A stretch of DNA of 64,000 nucleotides from Cryptomeria japonica. Its lineage: Eukaryota > Streptophyta > Pinopsida > Cupressales > Cupressaceae. This document shows positions 1 through 11,969 of the stretch, in pieces. The notes beneath the pieces were generated by a model. The model had not been told where the DNA came from and did not search any database. It saw only the letters and a program-made list of their open reading frames with translations. Both the position numbers and the translations under genes were made by a program. Location: NCBI RefSeq assembly GCF_030272615.1, contig NC_081413.1, forward strand, positions 18,736,285 to 18,800,284. The letters run 5' to 3'. Numbering within the stretch: the stretch's first letter is position 1; every line of letters starts with the position of its first letter.

Positions 1-1557
1 AAAGGACAAATGGGCCCCACCACAAGTTACAAGGCTCTTAAGTGAGTCACTGTAGAATGAACTTATGTCCAAAGACATCGAAAATTACTAAACACCTTTA
101 TGTAGTAGCCCATTCATTATATTGATTGAGGATATTTGTGATAAATTCAGTGCAAGAGCATAGAAGGTTTTGCTCCCAAGATACTCACCATACATATTTC
201 CTTTAGTAGAAACATAGCTTTTTGACAGGTTACTTGTAGCCCGATAAAAGTGGTGACTCCCCCATCATAGGGATCATCTATTTGTTATGCTCACACAAGA
301 CTTAGTATATCACATCCTTACCTGCCATGGTGGGATTCATAAGGTATGTAATACCAAAGTTGAAGAAATATCAAGATGTGGGCTGAAATTATTGCAGCTA
401 GCCATTTGACCTTAGGGATAAAGAGTGTTTGAAGTGTTTTCATTTTTGAGTCAAGACCAATGCAAATTGAGCCGACTTTAGGCTTTGGGAAACACCAAAA
501 AAAAAAAACATTTGAAGGAAAGGGTCATAAAATGTTCAAAAGATTGGGTTGATCTAGACCCATACTTACTTGTGCCTTTTGAGGTAACATTCTTGTGTTT
601 GTGTGCTTTCTTTGTTTTCTTGTCAAAAAAACATCATAAAACCAGAATCCAAAACAAGTATTCATCCAACACAAACATTTTCAAAAACAAAAGATCAAAA
701 AACCAAGAGCAACAACAAAAGTATCAAATTATATGACCATTCTTCACATCTTGAGAAAGCAAAATCTTCATCAACACATCAACTTGAAAAAAAGACCATT
801 GAGCTCAAAGGCTCTTATCAAAAGGAGGAAATTCTTCTATCTTAATAGACAAATATTTGTCTCTCATAGAACGTAAACTTCCTACATCGCATGTGTCTAT
901 ATCTTCAAAGGAAATCAAATGAATTTGATCAAGAGACATTAAACTGTGGAACTTTTATGCAATATCGATCTTTGAGTTATCACAAGAACAAAGGAGGCAA
1001 AATCAATCCTAACTTTTTTCCCGACATTTGCATCACATATAACATAGCTCGGGAAGAACCACCAACTCCCGAAAGAGAAGAGGAATAATTTGTCCCATAT
1101 GTGACACAAAGCTTTTATTGAAGTTCACATTTCATCCATTATCATATCCATATCTCATCAAATCCACTTCCAACTCTCAAAACAACAAGAGGTTTTTGTC
1201 CTAAGTTTTATTTTCAAAATTGCTTGAATCAAACACAACACATCACTTTTTAGAGTGTCTCTACATCTAGGATAAACTCATCCTAAGAGGCATTTCTACG
1301 CAGGTTAAAACTAGTCTATGAGTGAATCCTCTCATTAATAGGTAGTTGAGTTTGTAACACATCTCAGATCTCTCTAAACCTTATCACATCAAACTTTGTC
1401 AATCAAACACAACAAGCAATTCAAGAAAGAATTTTGCTACCATCTACCTTTAGTGCTAGAGATTCATATGCAAAATGCTTCACCAAACATCAATCTTTCA
1501 TTTCATAACCAACTCATCATCATTTTCATCAAACTTCAACAAAAACTTGTAAACAAA
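1..1557 (+). other. Element A leader upstream of gag
   Basis: This stretch precedes the gag start at 1558 and continues left beyond the window. It holds only short unrelated reading frames and several A-rich runs. I see no LTR end, primer-binding site or domain. By comparison with elements B and D it should be part of a leader of about 2-3 kb. The short frames at 485-736 and 891-1088 have no recognisable family and I do not call them genes. Confidence 0.6.
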
Positions 1558-3327
1558 ATGGCTCATACTAGATCAAGATCTAGACAACAAGAAATTGAAG
1601 AGGAAGAGGAAGAAAATATCAATGAGTTACAAGAAGCCCTTGGAGGAAATGTAAATGATGAAAATCTAGGCACTCCTACTCCTGTGGCAATAGAAAGGGC
1701 ACAACACAACCCTCTCTTTAATAGACTTTTTGATGAGATACTAAAGAGTAATGCTGATGCTCACTTTTTAAGACTTGGTCAAGAAGGAGCTAAACTACCC
1801 TCTAACTTTGATGCTGCACAACTAAGACAAGCATCAGAATGCCAAAGTCATAATAAGGATGAAAGAGGTCGAGAACACATTAGATACAACCTTCATCAAG
1901 GTAATCCCTCACCTCCTCCTCCTCCAAATGAAATAGAAATGTTGCGGCAACAAGTTGAAAATCTCATCCAACAACTTCATAGTGGTGTGAAAACTAATCA
2001 GTTTTCACTTAATGACATTTGTCCCTATCCTTTTGATAGGAATCTTCATATGCCATCTTTTCTGTGAGGGTTTGAAACACCCAAGTTCGAAAAGTATAGA
2101 GGGAAACGAGATCCTCGTGATCATGTTAGAGAATTTCATTCAGCTTGCCTCGGAGTGGCATACGAGGATACTTACCTAATGTGACTTTTCCCCCAAAGCT
2201 TGGGAGGAACAACCACATCATGATTTTACTGATTACCAGGTGGCATTAGGACATTTGAAGAACTCATTCAGAAATTCTTGGCACATTACTCACACAACAT
2301 TGAACGTGATATTACAATGGCTGATCTATATAACACTAAACAAAAACCAGGTGAGCTATTTTCAGTCTTTTTGCAATGATGGCATCAAATGTCTAGCACA
2401 CGTTCTCTTCAGTTACTTGAACAAGAACTAGTGTAAATATTTATTTCCAACTTAAATGATGAAATGGAATTTCACCTGGACGTAAAAGACACAGACTCTT
2501 TTAATGACATGATCACAAAAGGCTTAAAATGTGAGCGGGCTCTCATCAAAAAAGGGCTTATCAAAATATATAATGAACCAAAGGATGGCCCTCGCCCATG
2601 CTTCAATAGTGACAAACCTAACTTCTGGAACAAAAACAAAAACGTCATCAATGACGGGGTTGTGGATGCAAGAACTATCAAAAGTACAAAACCTGTGGTA
2701 CGATTTGTGGTACAGAACCCCCCACCCAAGAATAACACAGTTGCTCCTCCAAATCAAGGACGCAATACATCTCAAGAGGAACCCAGACAACATCAACAAA
2801 ATTTTAAACCAAAACGAATATACACTCCCTTACGGGAACCCATCAAAACAGTGTTACGTCAGTTGGTTTCTCAAAATTTGGTGACCTTACCCAAAACATC
2901 AAATTATGAACCTCAAGTCAAACCTTCATGGTGGAGGGATACTAAACATTGTGATTTCCATCAAGGGAAAGGGCATAAGACAAGTAATTATCACAGATTG
3001 AAAGATCTTATTCAGGATCTTATTGACCGAGGTGAAATCAAAATCGAAGCACATGACCCAAAAACAACAAACAATGATCATCTTATGTTCAAAAATCCAC
3101 TTCCATCCCAAGATCAAAGGGGTCCTTCCACTTTAGGGAGAAACACTGATACCATTGATTATACGCAAGACACGTATAATTACACTGTGAATCACCTATA
3201 TGATGCCAGTGAACAAATTGCAACTATTACCATAAAAAATCCCAGCTCCACTTGCAATGTCATTACACGTTGTGGCAAGATTACCATAAAAGAAGCTCCA
3301 CAAGGCACCCCATCTATCCCAAAGTAG
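1558..3327 (+). pseudogene. Element A gag, broken
   Basis: Gag forms the particle and binds element RNA. The start at 1558 gives MAHTRSRSRQQ followed by an acidic run, like the MVETR and MPVTRSQ starts of gag in elements B and D. The order is N-terminal low-complexity part, the PYPFDR/MPSF block (about 2020-2065), the retrotransposon-gag domain (about 2070-2550, with FETPKFEKYRGKRDP and SLGG), a basic linker, and a Cys-His motif near 2950-3000 (C-x2-H-x3-GH-x4-N, last Cys lost). Stops at 2065 and at several sites between 2180 and 2440 break it, and short frame changes are likely. The same protein is nearly open in element B. Confidence 0.85.
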
Positions 3328-5382
3328 TATAACCTTGTGGAATAGTTAGACAAAACGCTCAGATTGATATCTATCTTAGAGCTATTGTGCCTATCTCCAT
3401 CCCATGAAACAATCTTAGATCAAGCTCTCCAAGAGGCGTCAGTCCCTGCAAACCTAAATACAAATCAGTTCCAAGCTATGGTTGGAAACCTAAGATCATC
3501 ACCTTGTCTCACTTTCTCTGAAAGTGTCAACTCATCCTTCCAACAACCTCACAACGCTTCACTCCATATTGAAGGGTTTATCAACCAACATAGGATCAAG
3601 CGAGTCTTGATCGATAATGGAGTAGGCTTGAATATCTGTATGCTGCAATTAGTCACAGCTTTGGGATATGGAATTGAATTAGTGGATCCCTGCAAGAAGA
3701 TAACAATCAAAGCCTATGATGATGTAGAGCGTTCATCCAAAGGAGCTGTGGTGCTACCAATCTAAGTGGGCTCTATGGTGAAACACATCATCTATCAAGT
3801 TTTGGACCTTCCTCTCCCATATAATTTATTATTAGGAAGACCTTGGATACCTGCCATGCAAGCCGTTCCATCCACCTACCATCAGTGTATCAAATTCCCG
3901 CATAATAGTGTAGAAATTACAATCCTGGGCGATGCAAATCCCTTTGCATATTGTCATAATATCAGTCATCAAACAGAGATTACCATTCCCAACAATAGAG
4001 AAGCCATCTCCTCCACATCATACGTAAGTCTAGCCTCTCTTTCTAGTTCAAACACCACTATACCCAAGCAAGAGAAGCTCAAGATGAAAATAGCAGAGGA
4101 AGGTCCTAGGGAATACAATCTCAGCCAACTCTTTTGTGTTGGACAAATGCCCACTTCTCCTAGAAATCATGGTAAACCTCAATGGTTACTTCAACAACCA
4201 CTGATCAAGCCATCATGTACTTTGATGCCGTTCATCCTTGGAAAGAGTCAAGAAGAAGAGACCAGAGATGAAGAATTAGCAGAATGGATCTATAAAGATC
4301 CCATCACCACCGATATTCCACAAGCTAAGCTTCCCTCAGATCAGTGTGGCAAAGGCCTTCTCATTATGCAAAGAATGGGTTATGATGGTCAGAGTTCTCT
4401 AGGACCTTGCAAGCAAGGACAATATGAACCATTACAGCTGGAATTAAAGCCCAAAGATAACATTGGCCTAGGATTTCAAAAGGAGATTCTTCCTAAGCTC
4501 ATGTTCAAAGGGAAACCCAGCAAACCACTATATCAGCCTATTACAAAGAGGTCACCTTTGATTATAAAAGCAACATCAAACACCATAGCAACTACCCCAT
4601 TGAGGCTAAAAATCCTAGCACAACCATCTACAATACCCATCATCCCACCAATCAAACCAGTAACCCCATCAGCAGCAGCAATAACATCAATAACACCATT
4701 AGCAGCAACAACTGTATCAGCACCCACAATAGTATCAACACCACCGGCAATTCCAGTAGAAGCAGCAGAGTCAACACTACCGATATTCCTTGTATCGGAT
4801 TCACTGATCCCCATAATCCTTCCTACAACACCGATCATTTCATCTACAATGGTACATCAGCCGATCACACCTGTAGTGTTTAACTCAAAAGATATCCTAG
4901 TATGGTATAGCAATTAGATACTGGAAAGCGACTCAGGGACTGACTCACATGAGTGGGAGTTTGATTTAGTACATCTTAATACTTCAGACGAGGAAGACAC
5001 ATCACCCCCTCCACCTCACAAAGACATCCCTATTTATGGAGAAGCGCAGATTAAAACCTCTTGGGTTCCTACAGTGGAAACTTCTTCCCCAAACCCTACG
5101 TCACATCCTACGTCTAATTCTGAAAGGGAGAGTACCATCAACGACCTTCACCACAACATCTTAACCCTCACTGACACATCTAACGAACTTAACCTAATCG
5201 ATGATGTAATGCCCATTATCTATCCCGAACTCATCAAATGGAACCAACCTAATCCCCCATGCCTTGACCACATCCAAAATGATGAGGTGATCATTGACTT
5301 TTTGGAACTATGGGATAACATACCAAGCGAGGATCACAAAGCTAGATTCACCATATAACTTAATAATGCAACATACTTTGGG
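3328..5382 (+). pseudogene. Element A aspartic protease, G-patch and linker, broken
   Basis: This follows gag in the same direction. A conserved pre-protease block (ISILELLCLSPSHE, near 3367) leads to the retropepsin-like domain: RVLIDNGVGLNICML near 3604, then LLLGRPWI near 3826. The catalytic triplet reads D-N-G rather than D-S/T-G; elements B and D have D-G-G here. Near 4345-4475 lies a G-patch-like segment (GKGLLIMQRMGYDG...LGPCKQGQ...GLGF), a nucleic-acid-binding module also found in some retroviral polyproteins. A Pro/Thr/Ala-rich linker (about 4590-4860) and an acidic linker follow. Stops occur near 3344, at 3763, 4915 and 5356. Confidence 0.8.
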
Positions 5383-7465
5383 GTGGATGCCAAACCTTTC
5401 AGCTGCAAAAATATAACAATAAAACATGGATTTTCTAGTGAAAACCACACTGTGGCACTATTTGATCCCACAAAAGTAAAAAGAAAGAGCGTATCCAATG
5501 ATGAAAACCTCTATGAGGCGCCTGAGGATGAAAGGTTTGACATTCTCCCCTCTAGTACACAGCAGGAAAGATCAACAATTCTCATTGAGGAAACAAAAGA
5601 ATATGTGGGGACTCTTAAAACTCCTCACCACATACATCTGGCATCTCTTTTAACTCCAGAGGAACATCCTAAGTTTGTAAAGTTCTTCCAGAAGCGTCAA
5701 ATCAACTTTGCATGGTCATATGCAGACATGCCTAGTCTTGATCCTGATTTAGTTATGCATCATCTCACCATAGCAGAAGGAGCCAAACCTGTCAAGTAGA
5801 AGCTTCGCAAAATGCATCCTCAGATTGCAGTACTAGTCAAAGCAGAACTCAAGAAACTCCTAGATGTTGGTTTTATTAGACCAATTGATTATGCAAATTG
5901 GATATCCAATATTGTTCCTATCGGAAAAACAAATGGGGGCATCTGTATCTGTACTGACTTCAGAGATCTGAACAAAGCATGTCCTAAAGATGACTTCCCC
6001 CTACCAAACATCGACATAATAGTGGACCTAACGACAGGGCATGCCATGCTTTCGCTCATGGATGGATTTTCAGGGTACAATCAGATAAAGATCACACCAG
6101 AGGATCAACATAAGATGACCTTCACATGTCCATGGGGAACATACTGCTGGAATGTAATGCCTTTTGGTCTAAAGAATGCAGGAGTGACCTATCAAAGAGC
6201 AATGACAACCATCTTTCATGATATGATGCATACCAAAATGGAAGATTATGTTGATGACTTACTAGCAAAATCACTAACAAGAGAAGGTCATCTAGACATA
6301 TTAGAGAAAATCTTTGACAGACTAGAACAATATCATGTGCAACTCAACCCAAAGAAATGTGTCTTTGGAGTAACCTCAAGGAAGCTTCTAGGATACATTG
6401 TCTCAAGCAAAGGCATTGAGGTCGATCCTACCAAAGTCAAAGCAATCATGGACATTCCACCTCCCAAGAACATCAGTCAGCTAAGGACATTACAAGGGCA
6501 GCTACAATCCATCCAAAGATTCATTGCACAACTAGGATGCCAAATGCCACTAAACATTTCAAATACTTAAAGACTATCTCATGAATACACCATTGCTAAT
6601 CCCATCAGATCCATGTAGACCTCTATTGCTCTGTATTTCAGCAACAACTACAACATTGGGTGTGTTACTGGCTCAACATAATGCAAAAGGGAAAGAGTGT
6701 GTTGTTTACTACATCTCTTGCACACTGGTTAGCTATGAACTCAATTACACACCTATTGAGCGAGCTTGCCTAGTAGTAATCTTGGCAGCCACTAAACTGA
6801 GGCACTATCTGTTAACACATAAAATACAACTCATTGCCAAGATCGATCCAATAAAGTACTTGCTTAGTAAAGAAGCATTGATGGGCCGCTTGGCCAAATG
6901 GGTGATGATTCTAAGTGAATTTGACATCGAGTATGTGGACTGTAAGGCTATCAAGGGTCAACTAGTTATTGTAGATTAGTTGGCCGATGCTCCCCTCATA
7001 GGAGATCATCATCTCATTTCCAATTTTCTAGATGAAGAGATATTCATGATCACAACAGCACAACCCTGGAAATTATACTTTGATGGTTCATACACTAGGC
7101 ATGGCTCGGGGGTAGGCATTCTATTTATCACACCTCAAGGTGACAGTATCCCGAAGTCTTACAGGCTTACATTTCCATGCACAAACAACATAGCTGAATA
7201 TGAGGCCTTGATCATAGGACTCAGGCTATCCATACAATGGAAGTTACAAGAACTACAAGTATATGGCGACTCCCAACTGGTCATTCGATAAGCAATAGAT
7301 GAATATCAGACAAAGGATAACAAACTCATGCCGTACAAACAAATGGTGGAAAAATTAAGGCATCATTCACTACTATAACCTTTGAGCAGATACCCAGATA
7401 TTAGAATTGAGCTGCTGATGCTATGGCTACTATTGCATCTCTCCTAGATCTTCCATAGAATTCAA
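5383..7465 (+). pseudogene. Element A reverse transcriptase and two RNase H domains, broken
   Basis: The RT core lies at about 5800-6540: the block ELKKLLDVGFIRPI, then TDFRDLNKACPKDDFPLP, FSGYNQIKI, PFGLKNAG and the catalytic YVDD near 6247. The Ty3-type RNase H follows at about 6580-6960 (YYISCTLVSYELNY, IERAC, GRLAKWV). A second RNase H is at about 7065-7290 (WKLYFDGSYTRHGSG, NIAEYEALI, VYGDSQLV), with visible catalytic D, E and D. This duplicated RNase H is the hallmark of the Tat lineage. Lesions include a stop before the RT core (5797), a deletion of about 40 codons near 6535-6580 compared with element D, a stop at 6977 and stops after 7289. Confidence 0.88.
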
Positions 7466-8416
7466 CATGCTACGAGTTCTTGGTCAAACAACTTTGGATT
7501 CCCACTTATGTTATCCCTGAATTCGAGATGGTATGTCACCTTATCGGTTCTAAATCCCCATGGTATGGTGAGTTCTACACCTACCTCCGTGATCATACAC
7601 TTCCTCCTAACCAATCGAATAACCAACGTAAAACCTTCATTCGCCAAATTGCTCGATATACCATTATTGCTGAAACCCTATACCGACATAGTCTTGATGG
7701 TAGTCTCCTTCAATGTCTCAAACAGGATGAGATAACAAAGGTCTTGGAAGAGGTACATGAAGGAATTTGTGGAACTCATGCAAGCGGTCCGTCACTAGCC
7801 AAGAAACTCATGCACGCTGGATACTATTGGCCATCAATGGAAAAAGACTCCTACTACTTTGTTAGAAAATGCAAGAAATTCCAAGTTCATGGAGACTTGA
7901 TACATGCACCAGCATAGTAATTGCAACCAATCACAACACCATGGCCCTTTTGCCAATGGGGACTTGACCTTGTGGGTAAGATTCATCCATCTTCATCCAA
8001 TGGCCATAAATTCATCATTACCGCTACTGAATACTTCATAAAGTGGATTGAAGCTGTTCCACTTACCCAAGTCACCAACAAGTAGATCACCTCATTCATC
8101 CTTAATTACATCATCTACCAGTATGGTGTACCCATGTCCATCATCACAGATAACGGGCTTCCATTCAAAAATCAAGATGTCCGTGAGCTTTGTGAGAAGT
8201 TTCACATTCAACACCGCTTTTCCACTCCCTATTAGCCACAAGGAAATGGTCAGGCTGAGGCATCAAATAAAAACATATTGAGAATCCTCAAGAAGATAGT
8301 TAATGATGTCGGTCGTGATTGGCATGTTCAATTAAATCCAACACTATTTGGGTTCGGGGCATATCAGTTGGCTACTTCAGAAGGAGAACTGCTAGCAAAT
8401 CCGATCAACAACATGT
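7466..8416 (+). pseudogene. Element A integrase, broken and internally deleted
   Basis: Integrase inserts the cDNA copy. The H2C2 zinc-binding part is at about 7740-7900 (HASGPSLAKKL, YYWPSM, CKKFQVHGD; one Cys of the CxxC is lost). The core follows: WGLDLVGKI near 7963 with the first Asp, ITDNGLPFK near 8145 with the second Asp, and NGQAEASNK near 8248 with the Glu. Stops are at 7915, 8083 and 8233. After about 8340 the reading jumps from the LNPTL block to GAYQLATSEGE, so most of the C-terminal domain (present in D at 55660-56050) is deleted. The frame continues across the copA insertion to a stop at 11851-11853. Confidence 0.85.
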
Positions 8417-9206
8417 TGTTAGGAAACTCACAGATACTGAGAGGGGGGGTGAATCAGTATCTAACGAGTAATTAGAATTTCTCAACTTAAAACATGCAGA
8501 ACATATTGTAACAGTGTACCGATATGCAAGAAATAATGCAATAAATAGAAATGAAAGAAACCACATGAAAATCACACCATAACACAATGATTTAATGAGG
8601 AAACCCAGCGTGGGAAAAACCTCAGTGGGATCTATGACCCACAATATTCTTTTACTGGCCAATAAGAGAATATTACTTACAATAGGGGCCTGCACATGCA
8701 AGAAGGCCAAGTGCCTAGAGCTCACTGCTCAAATGGGAAGTCTCACTGACTTACAATGTGGATTATACAAATCCAATAACTTGTATTGCTTTACAATAGC
8801 ATCTTCAATGCTAGATTTGGTACCGGTTTCTGCTCTATTCTTTACATATACCCCTTAACCTATATTTCGCATAATAGGTCTACCTAATCTTTTTCTCCTT
8901 ACTTTTTGCTTACATCACTTCCTTACAAAATGTCTACAATGATCTCTTTTATATATAAGAGTCATTTTACAACTTGCCAAGTCAGCTTACAAGGTTTTTA
9001 CAATAATAAACAAAAATGTAATATATCAAAAATCCTACCGGCCTTTGTGCCGGTGTGCTTCCTTTCTCTGTGCTGGTGCCGGTGTAGAGTGTGTTATGTT
9101 GATGCCAGTGTAATGCCTTGCTAGTGTCATAGGATTGTAAGGTTGCCACCAATGACAAAACCTTCAATCACATACAATGTCTCATTGGAGTGTGTATATG
9201 CCAACA
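8417..9206 (-). repeat. copA 3' LTR
   Basis: This copy starts TGTTAGG and ends GCCAACA on the + strand, and closely repeats 11021-11825. On the element's own strand it runs TGTTGGC to CCTAACA. A 9 bp inverted repeat with a G-run loop (8432-8462) lies near its U5 end. The two LTRs differ by scattered substitutions and small indels, so the insertion is older than B or copC. Confidence 0.9.
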
Positions 9207-9224
9207 ATCTCCCCCTTTGGCATT
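9207..9224 (-). promoter_or_regulatory. copA polypurine tract
   Basis: On the minus strand the sequence is CCAAAGGGGGAGAT directly before TGTTGGC, the 3' LTR start. This is the usual plus-strand primer position in copia elements. The same tract occurs in copB at 26682-26700. Confidence 0.85.
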
Positions 9225-9408
9225 GATGGCAACACTCATGAGAAATTTCAAAAGTGTATCCAAAAATGTGAAGTCCACAAAAATGTTACCAAAAATGTGT
9301 GCTCCCCTTGAGCATATGATTCTTGTGATATTTGAATTTTCTCATACCACTACTCTCCCTTTGGCATCAATGAAAAAGGTTGTCAAGATGTCAGTAGAGT
9401 TTGTGGTT

Positions 9409-10963
9409 TCAACCTTGTAACTGGGTAGTTACAATTTGAAATAGATCCGCCAAAATCAAGTTTATACTCTCCATATACTTTTTACTATCTCTTATTGTTG
9501 TCTCTGTTCTTTTAGCTGTACCGGTGAGATGTTGCAAATGCTTTGCCGGTATTTTCTGTCCTTGTATCAATGCCTCATATATTTCCTTCCGCAATGATGC
9601 TAGATAGTCCAATCTTGGACTTAGTTTTAATCTCAGATGTTTTGCCTTATTCACTATTCTCTCCTTTTCTCTTTCTAATTTAAGTAATTCTTCCTCAAAA
9701 TTTGTTATCTTTTGCTCAAAAACTGATAATGTATCAGGTGAGTTAACAAAATTATCAACAAGTTTATTGATTTCATCCTGTACCTTGCTTATTTTCTTAT
9801 CTATGTCTACAGTCAAAAAGTTTGTCTTATAGGTGTCTTTGTACAGAGTTTTGTACTCTTTCAATAAGTTACATAGTTCCAGTAGAAGTGTGTCAAAATC
9901 CCTTGTACACTTCTTTATCTGCTCATCAAAGAATCTTTGTTTTTTAATTTCCAATTTATCCTTCAATGCCTCTTCCTTTATTTTCTCAATGTTCTCTATG
10001 ATATATTTACACAAAGTATAAAGGTGTCCTAAAGAATATTTATTGTCTATATTACAGTTAGGAGCAATTACCTTCAAAATTGGTATGGTGTCATCTATTG
10101 CCTTATAAGCTTGTGAGCTACAATCTGTTATCCTTTTAATTGAATCTAAAAGTACTTCAGTCACATTAGTTGATTTGTAGCCTGATGATGAGGAACCTAC
10201 ATTTTGAGTACTGCTGGTGGAAGTAACCAAGCTTGTATTGACCTATGGTAGGTCTGTTTGTGTTTGCATTTCCTTAAGCAATCATTTTTCTACTTCTCCA
10301 GTTGCCGATTGTACTGTTTCCTCATGAACCTGTTCCTGTACCTGTTGTTGTTCCTATTCTAGAGCCTTCACCAACTTCAAAGCCAATTCCAGAAGTGTCA
10401 CCTTTAGGTTTTTGATTCTTCAACAAGTTACCAAGTTCCTCTGAGCTTTTCTTGAATTTTTCTGTATGTTGATTTGCAGTTTCTAGTTCTCTTTCTAAGA
10501 TTTCTTTATGTCTCATCATTTCATTGGAGTCATTTTGAGTGTGCATCAGATCTGTCTTTAATAGATCATTTTCATAGCTAAGTCTTGTGTTCTCATTTGC
10601 TGCATCACTTAGTCTTCTAGTCAATTCTTCTTCATTTTTCTTCCTATCTTCAATCTCTTTACAAAATCTCATAGTCATATCCTGCATCTCATTCTTTGTA
10701 GTTATGTTCTCCAGTTTCAGCTTACTTAACATATCATTAAGTGATTCCTTTTCATCATTCTCATTTTGCATCTTTTCACAAAGTTCTCTTCTCTTATTTC
10801 TTGAAATAGTAAGATTCTCTTGAAGTGCCTGAATGATATCTCGAGCTGCTTTTAGATCATCTTCTAGTTTGATATTTTTCAATTTTTCTGTATCATAGTC
10901 TGAGAGAGTTGCTTCAAGTTGCTTTAAGTTGCTTCATCAGATTTTCCATCTTTACCGGTGTTA
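9409..10963 (-). pseudogene. copA coiled-coil protein of unknown function, broken
   Basis: Two long minus-strand frames form one gene. The first part (10882-10322, with related codons back to about 10963) is rich in Lys, Glu and Leu, with heptad-like stretches such as LERELETANQHTEKF and a Gly/Thr-rich end. The second (10230-9409) continues with EELLKLEREKERIV and ends in LADLFQIVTTQLQG. The join at 10231-10321 needs one frame change and crosses two stops; another stop lies near 10920. No zinc knuckle, protease, integrase or RT motif is present. It might be a gag-like assembly protein, the extra 3' ORF of a SIRE-like ancestor, or a captured host coiled-coil gene. I do not recognise the family. 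Confidence 0.6.
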
Positions 10964-11006
10964 AGATATTCCTCAAGCTGTTAGGCTTCTGAAAATAGAG
11001 GACCAA

Positions 11007-11018
11007 TCTTTGATACCA
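11007..11018 (-). promoter_or_regulatory. copA primer-binding site (initiator tRNA-Met type)
   Basis: On the minus strand TGGTATCAAAG lies two bases after the 5' LTR end. It matches the plant initiator tRNA-Met primer-binding site TGGTATCAGAGC except near its 3' part. This fixes the strand of the element. Confidence 0.85.
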
Positions 11019-11020
11019 AT

Positions 11021-11825
11021 TGTTAGGAAACTCACAGATACTGATAGGGGGGGTGAATCAGTATCTAACCGATAATTAGAATTTCTCAATTTAAAACATG
11101 CAGAACATATTGTAATAGTGTACCGGTATGCAAGAAATAATTCAATAAATAGAAATGAAAGAAACCACATGGAAATCACACCATAACACAATGATTTAAC
11201 AAGGAAACCCAGTGTGGGAAAAACCTCGGTGGGATCTATGACCCACAATATTCACTTACTAGCCAATAAGAGAATATTACTTACAATAGGGGCCTGCACG
11301 TGCAAGAAGGCCAAGTGCCTAGAGCTCACTACTCAAATGGGAAGTCTCACTGACTTACAATGTAGATTATACAAATCTAATAACTTGTACTACTTTACGA
11401 TAGCATCTTCAATTCCAGATTCAGTACCGGTTTCTTCTTTATTCTTTACATATACCCCTTAACCTATATTTCACATAATAGGTCTACCTAATCTTTTTCT
11501 CCTTACTTTTCGCTTACATCATTTCCATACAAAATGTCTACAATGATCTCTTTTATATATAAGAGTCATTTTATAACTTACCAAGTCGTCTTACAAGGTT
11601 TTTAAAATAATAAACAAAAATGTAATATATCAAAAATCCTGTCGGCCTCTGTGCTCATGTGCTTCTTTTCTCTGTGCTGGTGCTGGTGTCCTAAGTGCCG
11701 GTGTACAGCATGTTCTGCTAATGCCGGTGTAATGCCTTGCTGGTGTCATAGGATTGTAAGGTTGCCATCAATGACAAAACCTTTAATCACATACAATGTC
11801 TCATTGGAGTGTGCATATGCCAACA
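11021..11825 (-). repeat. copA 5' LTR
   Basis: This is the direct repeat partner of 8417-9206, about 805 bp against 790 bp. It contains a perfect 10 bp inverted repeat (AGATACTGAT and ATCAGTATCT, 11036-11066) around an 11-base loop with seven G, placed next to the primer-binding site on the element's strand. Confidence 0.9.
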
Positions 11826-11969
11826 CATGCACCTCAAACAGATTTATACATAAGCTGCACAGAGCATCGGGCTCCTATGCATATCGGGAAAAACACCAAA
11901 AACATTCAGATAAATGTCCTGAAGAAAATACAAAAATATCAAAATAATAAAGAAAAATCATGCATCCAA

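Larger units (their letters stand above)
8417..11825 (-). mobile_element. copA: non-autonomous copia-type LTR element with coiled-coil gene
   Basis: Direct LTRs at 8417-9206 and 11021-11825 flank a 1.8 kb internal region. The polypurine tract sits next to the left LTR and the primer-binding site next to the right LTR, so the element reads on the minus strand. Flanks CATGT (8412-8416) and CATGC (11826-11830) are a near-perfect 5 bp target duplication inside element A's last pol codons. The internal region has no gag, protease, integrase, RT or RNase H, only a long coiled-coil reading frame. Ends, PPT and the U5 hairpin resemble those of copB, which suggests trans-mobilisation by a copB-like element (inference). 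Confidence 0.88.

Noticed and set aside
1-480. 5' LTR or host flank at the left edge
   Set aside because: No LTR end, PBS or match to the A 3' LTR (33469-33986, 62877-64000) is visible, so I call it leader only.
4533-4838. Minus-strand 101-codon Gly/Val/Ala-rich frame
   Set aside because: It is the shadow of the Pro/Thr/Ala-rich linker of element A on the other strand.
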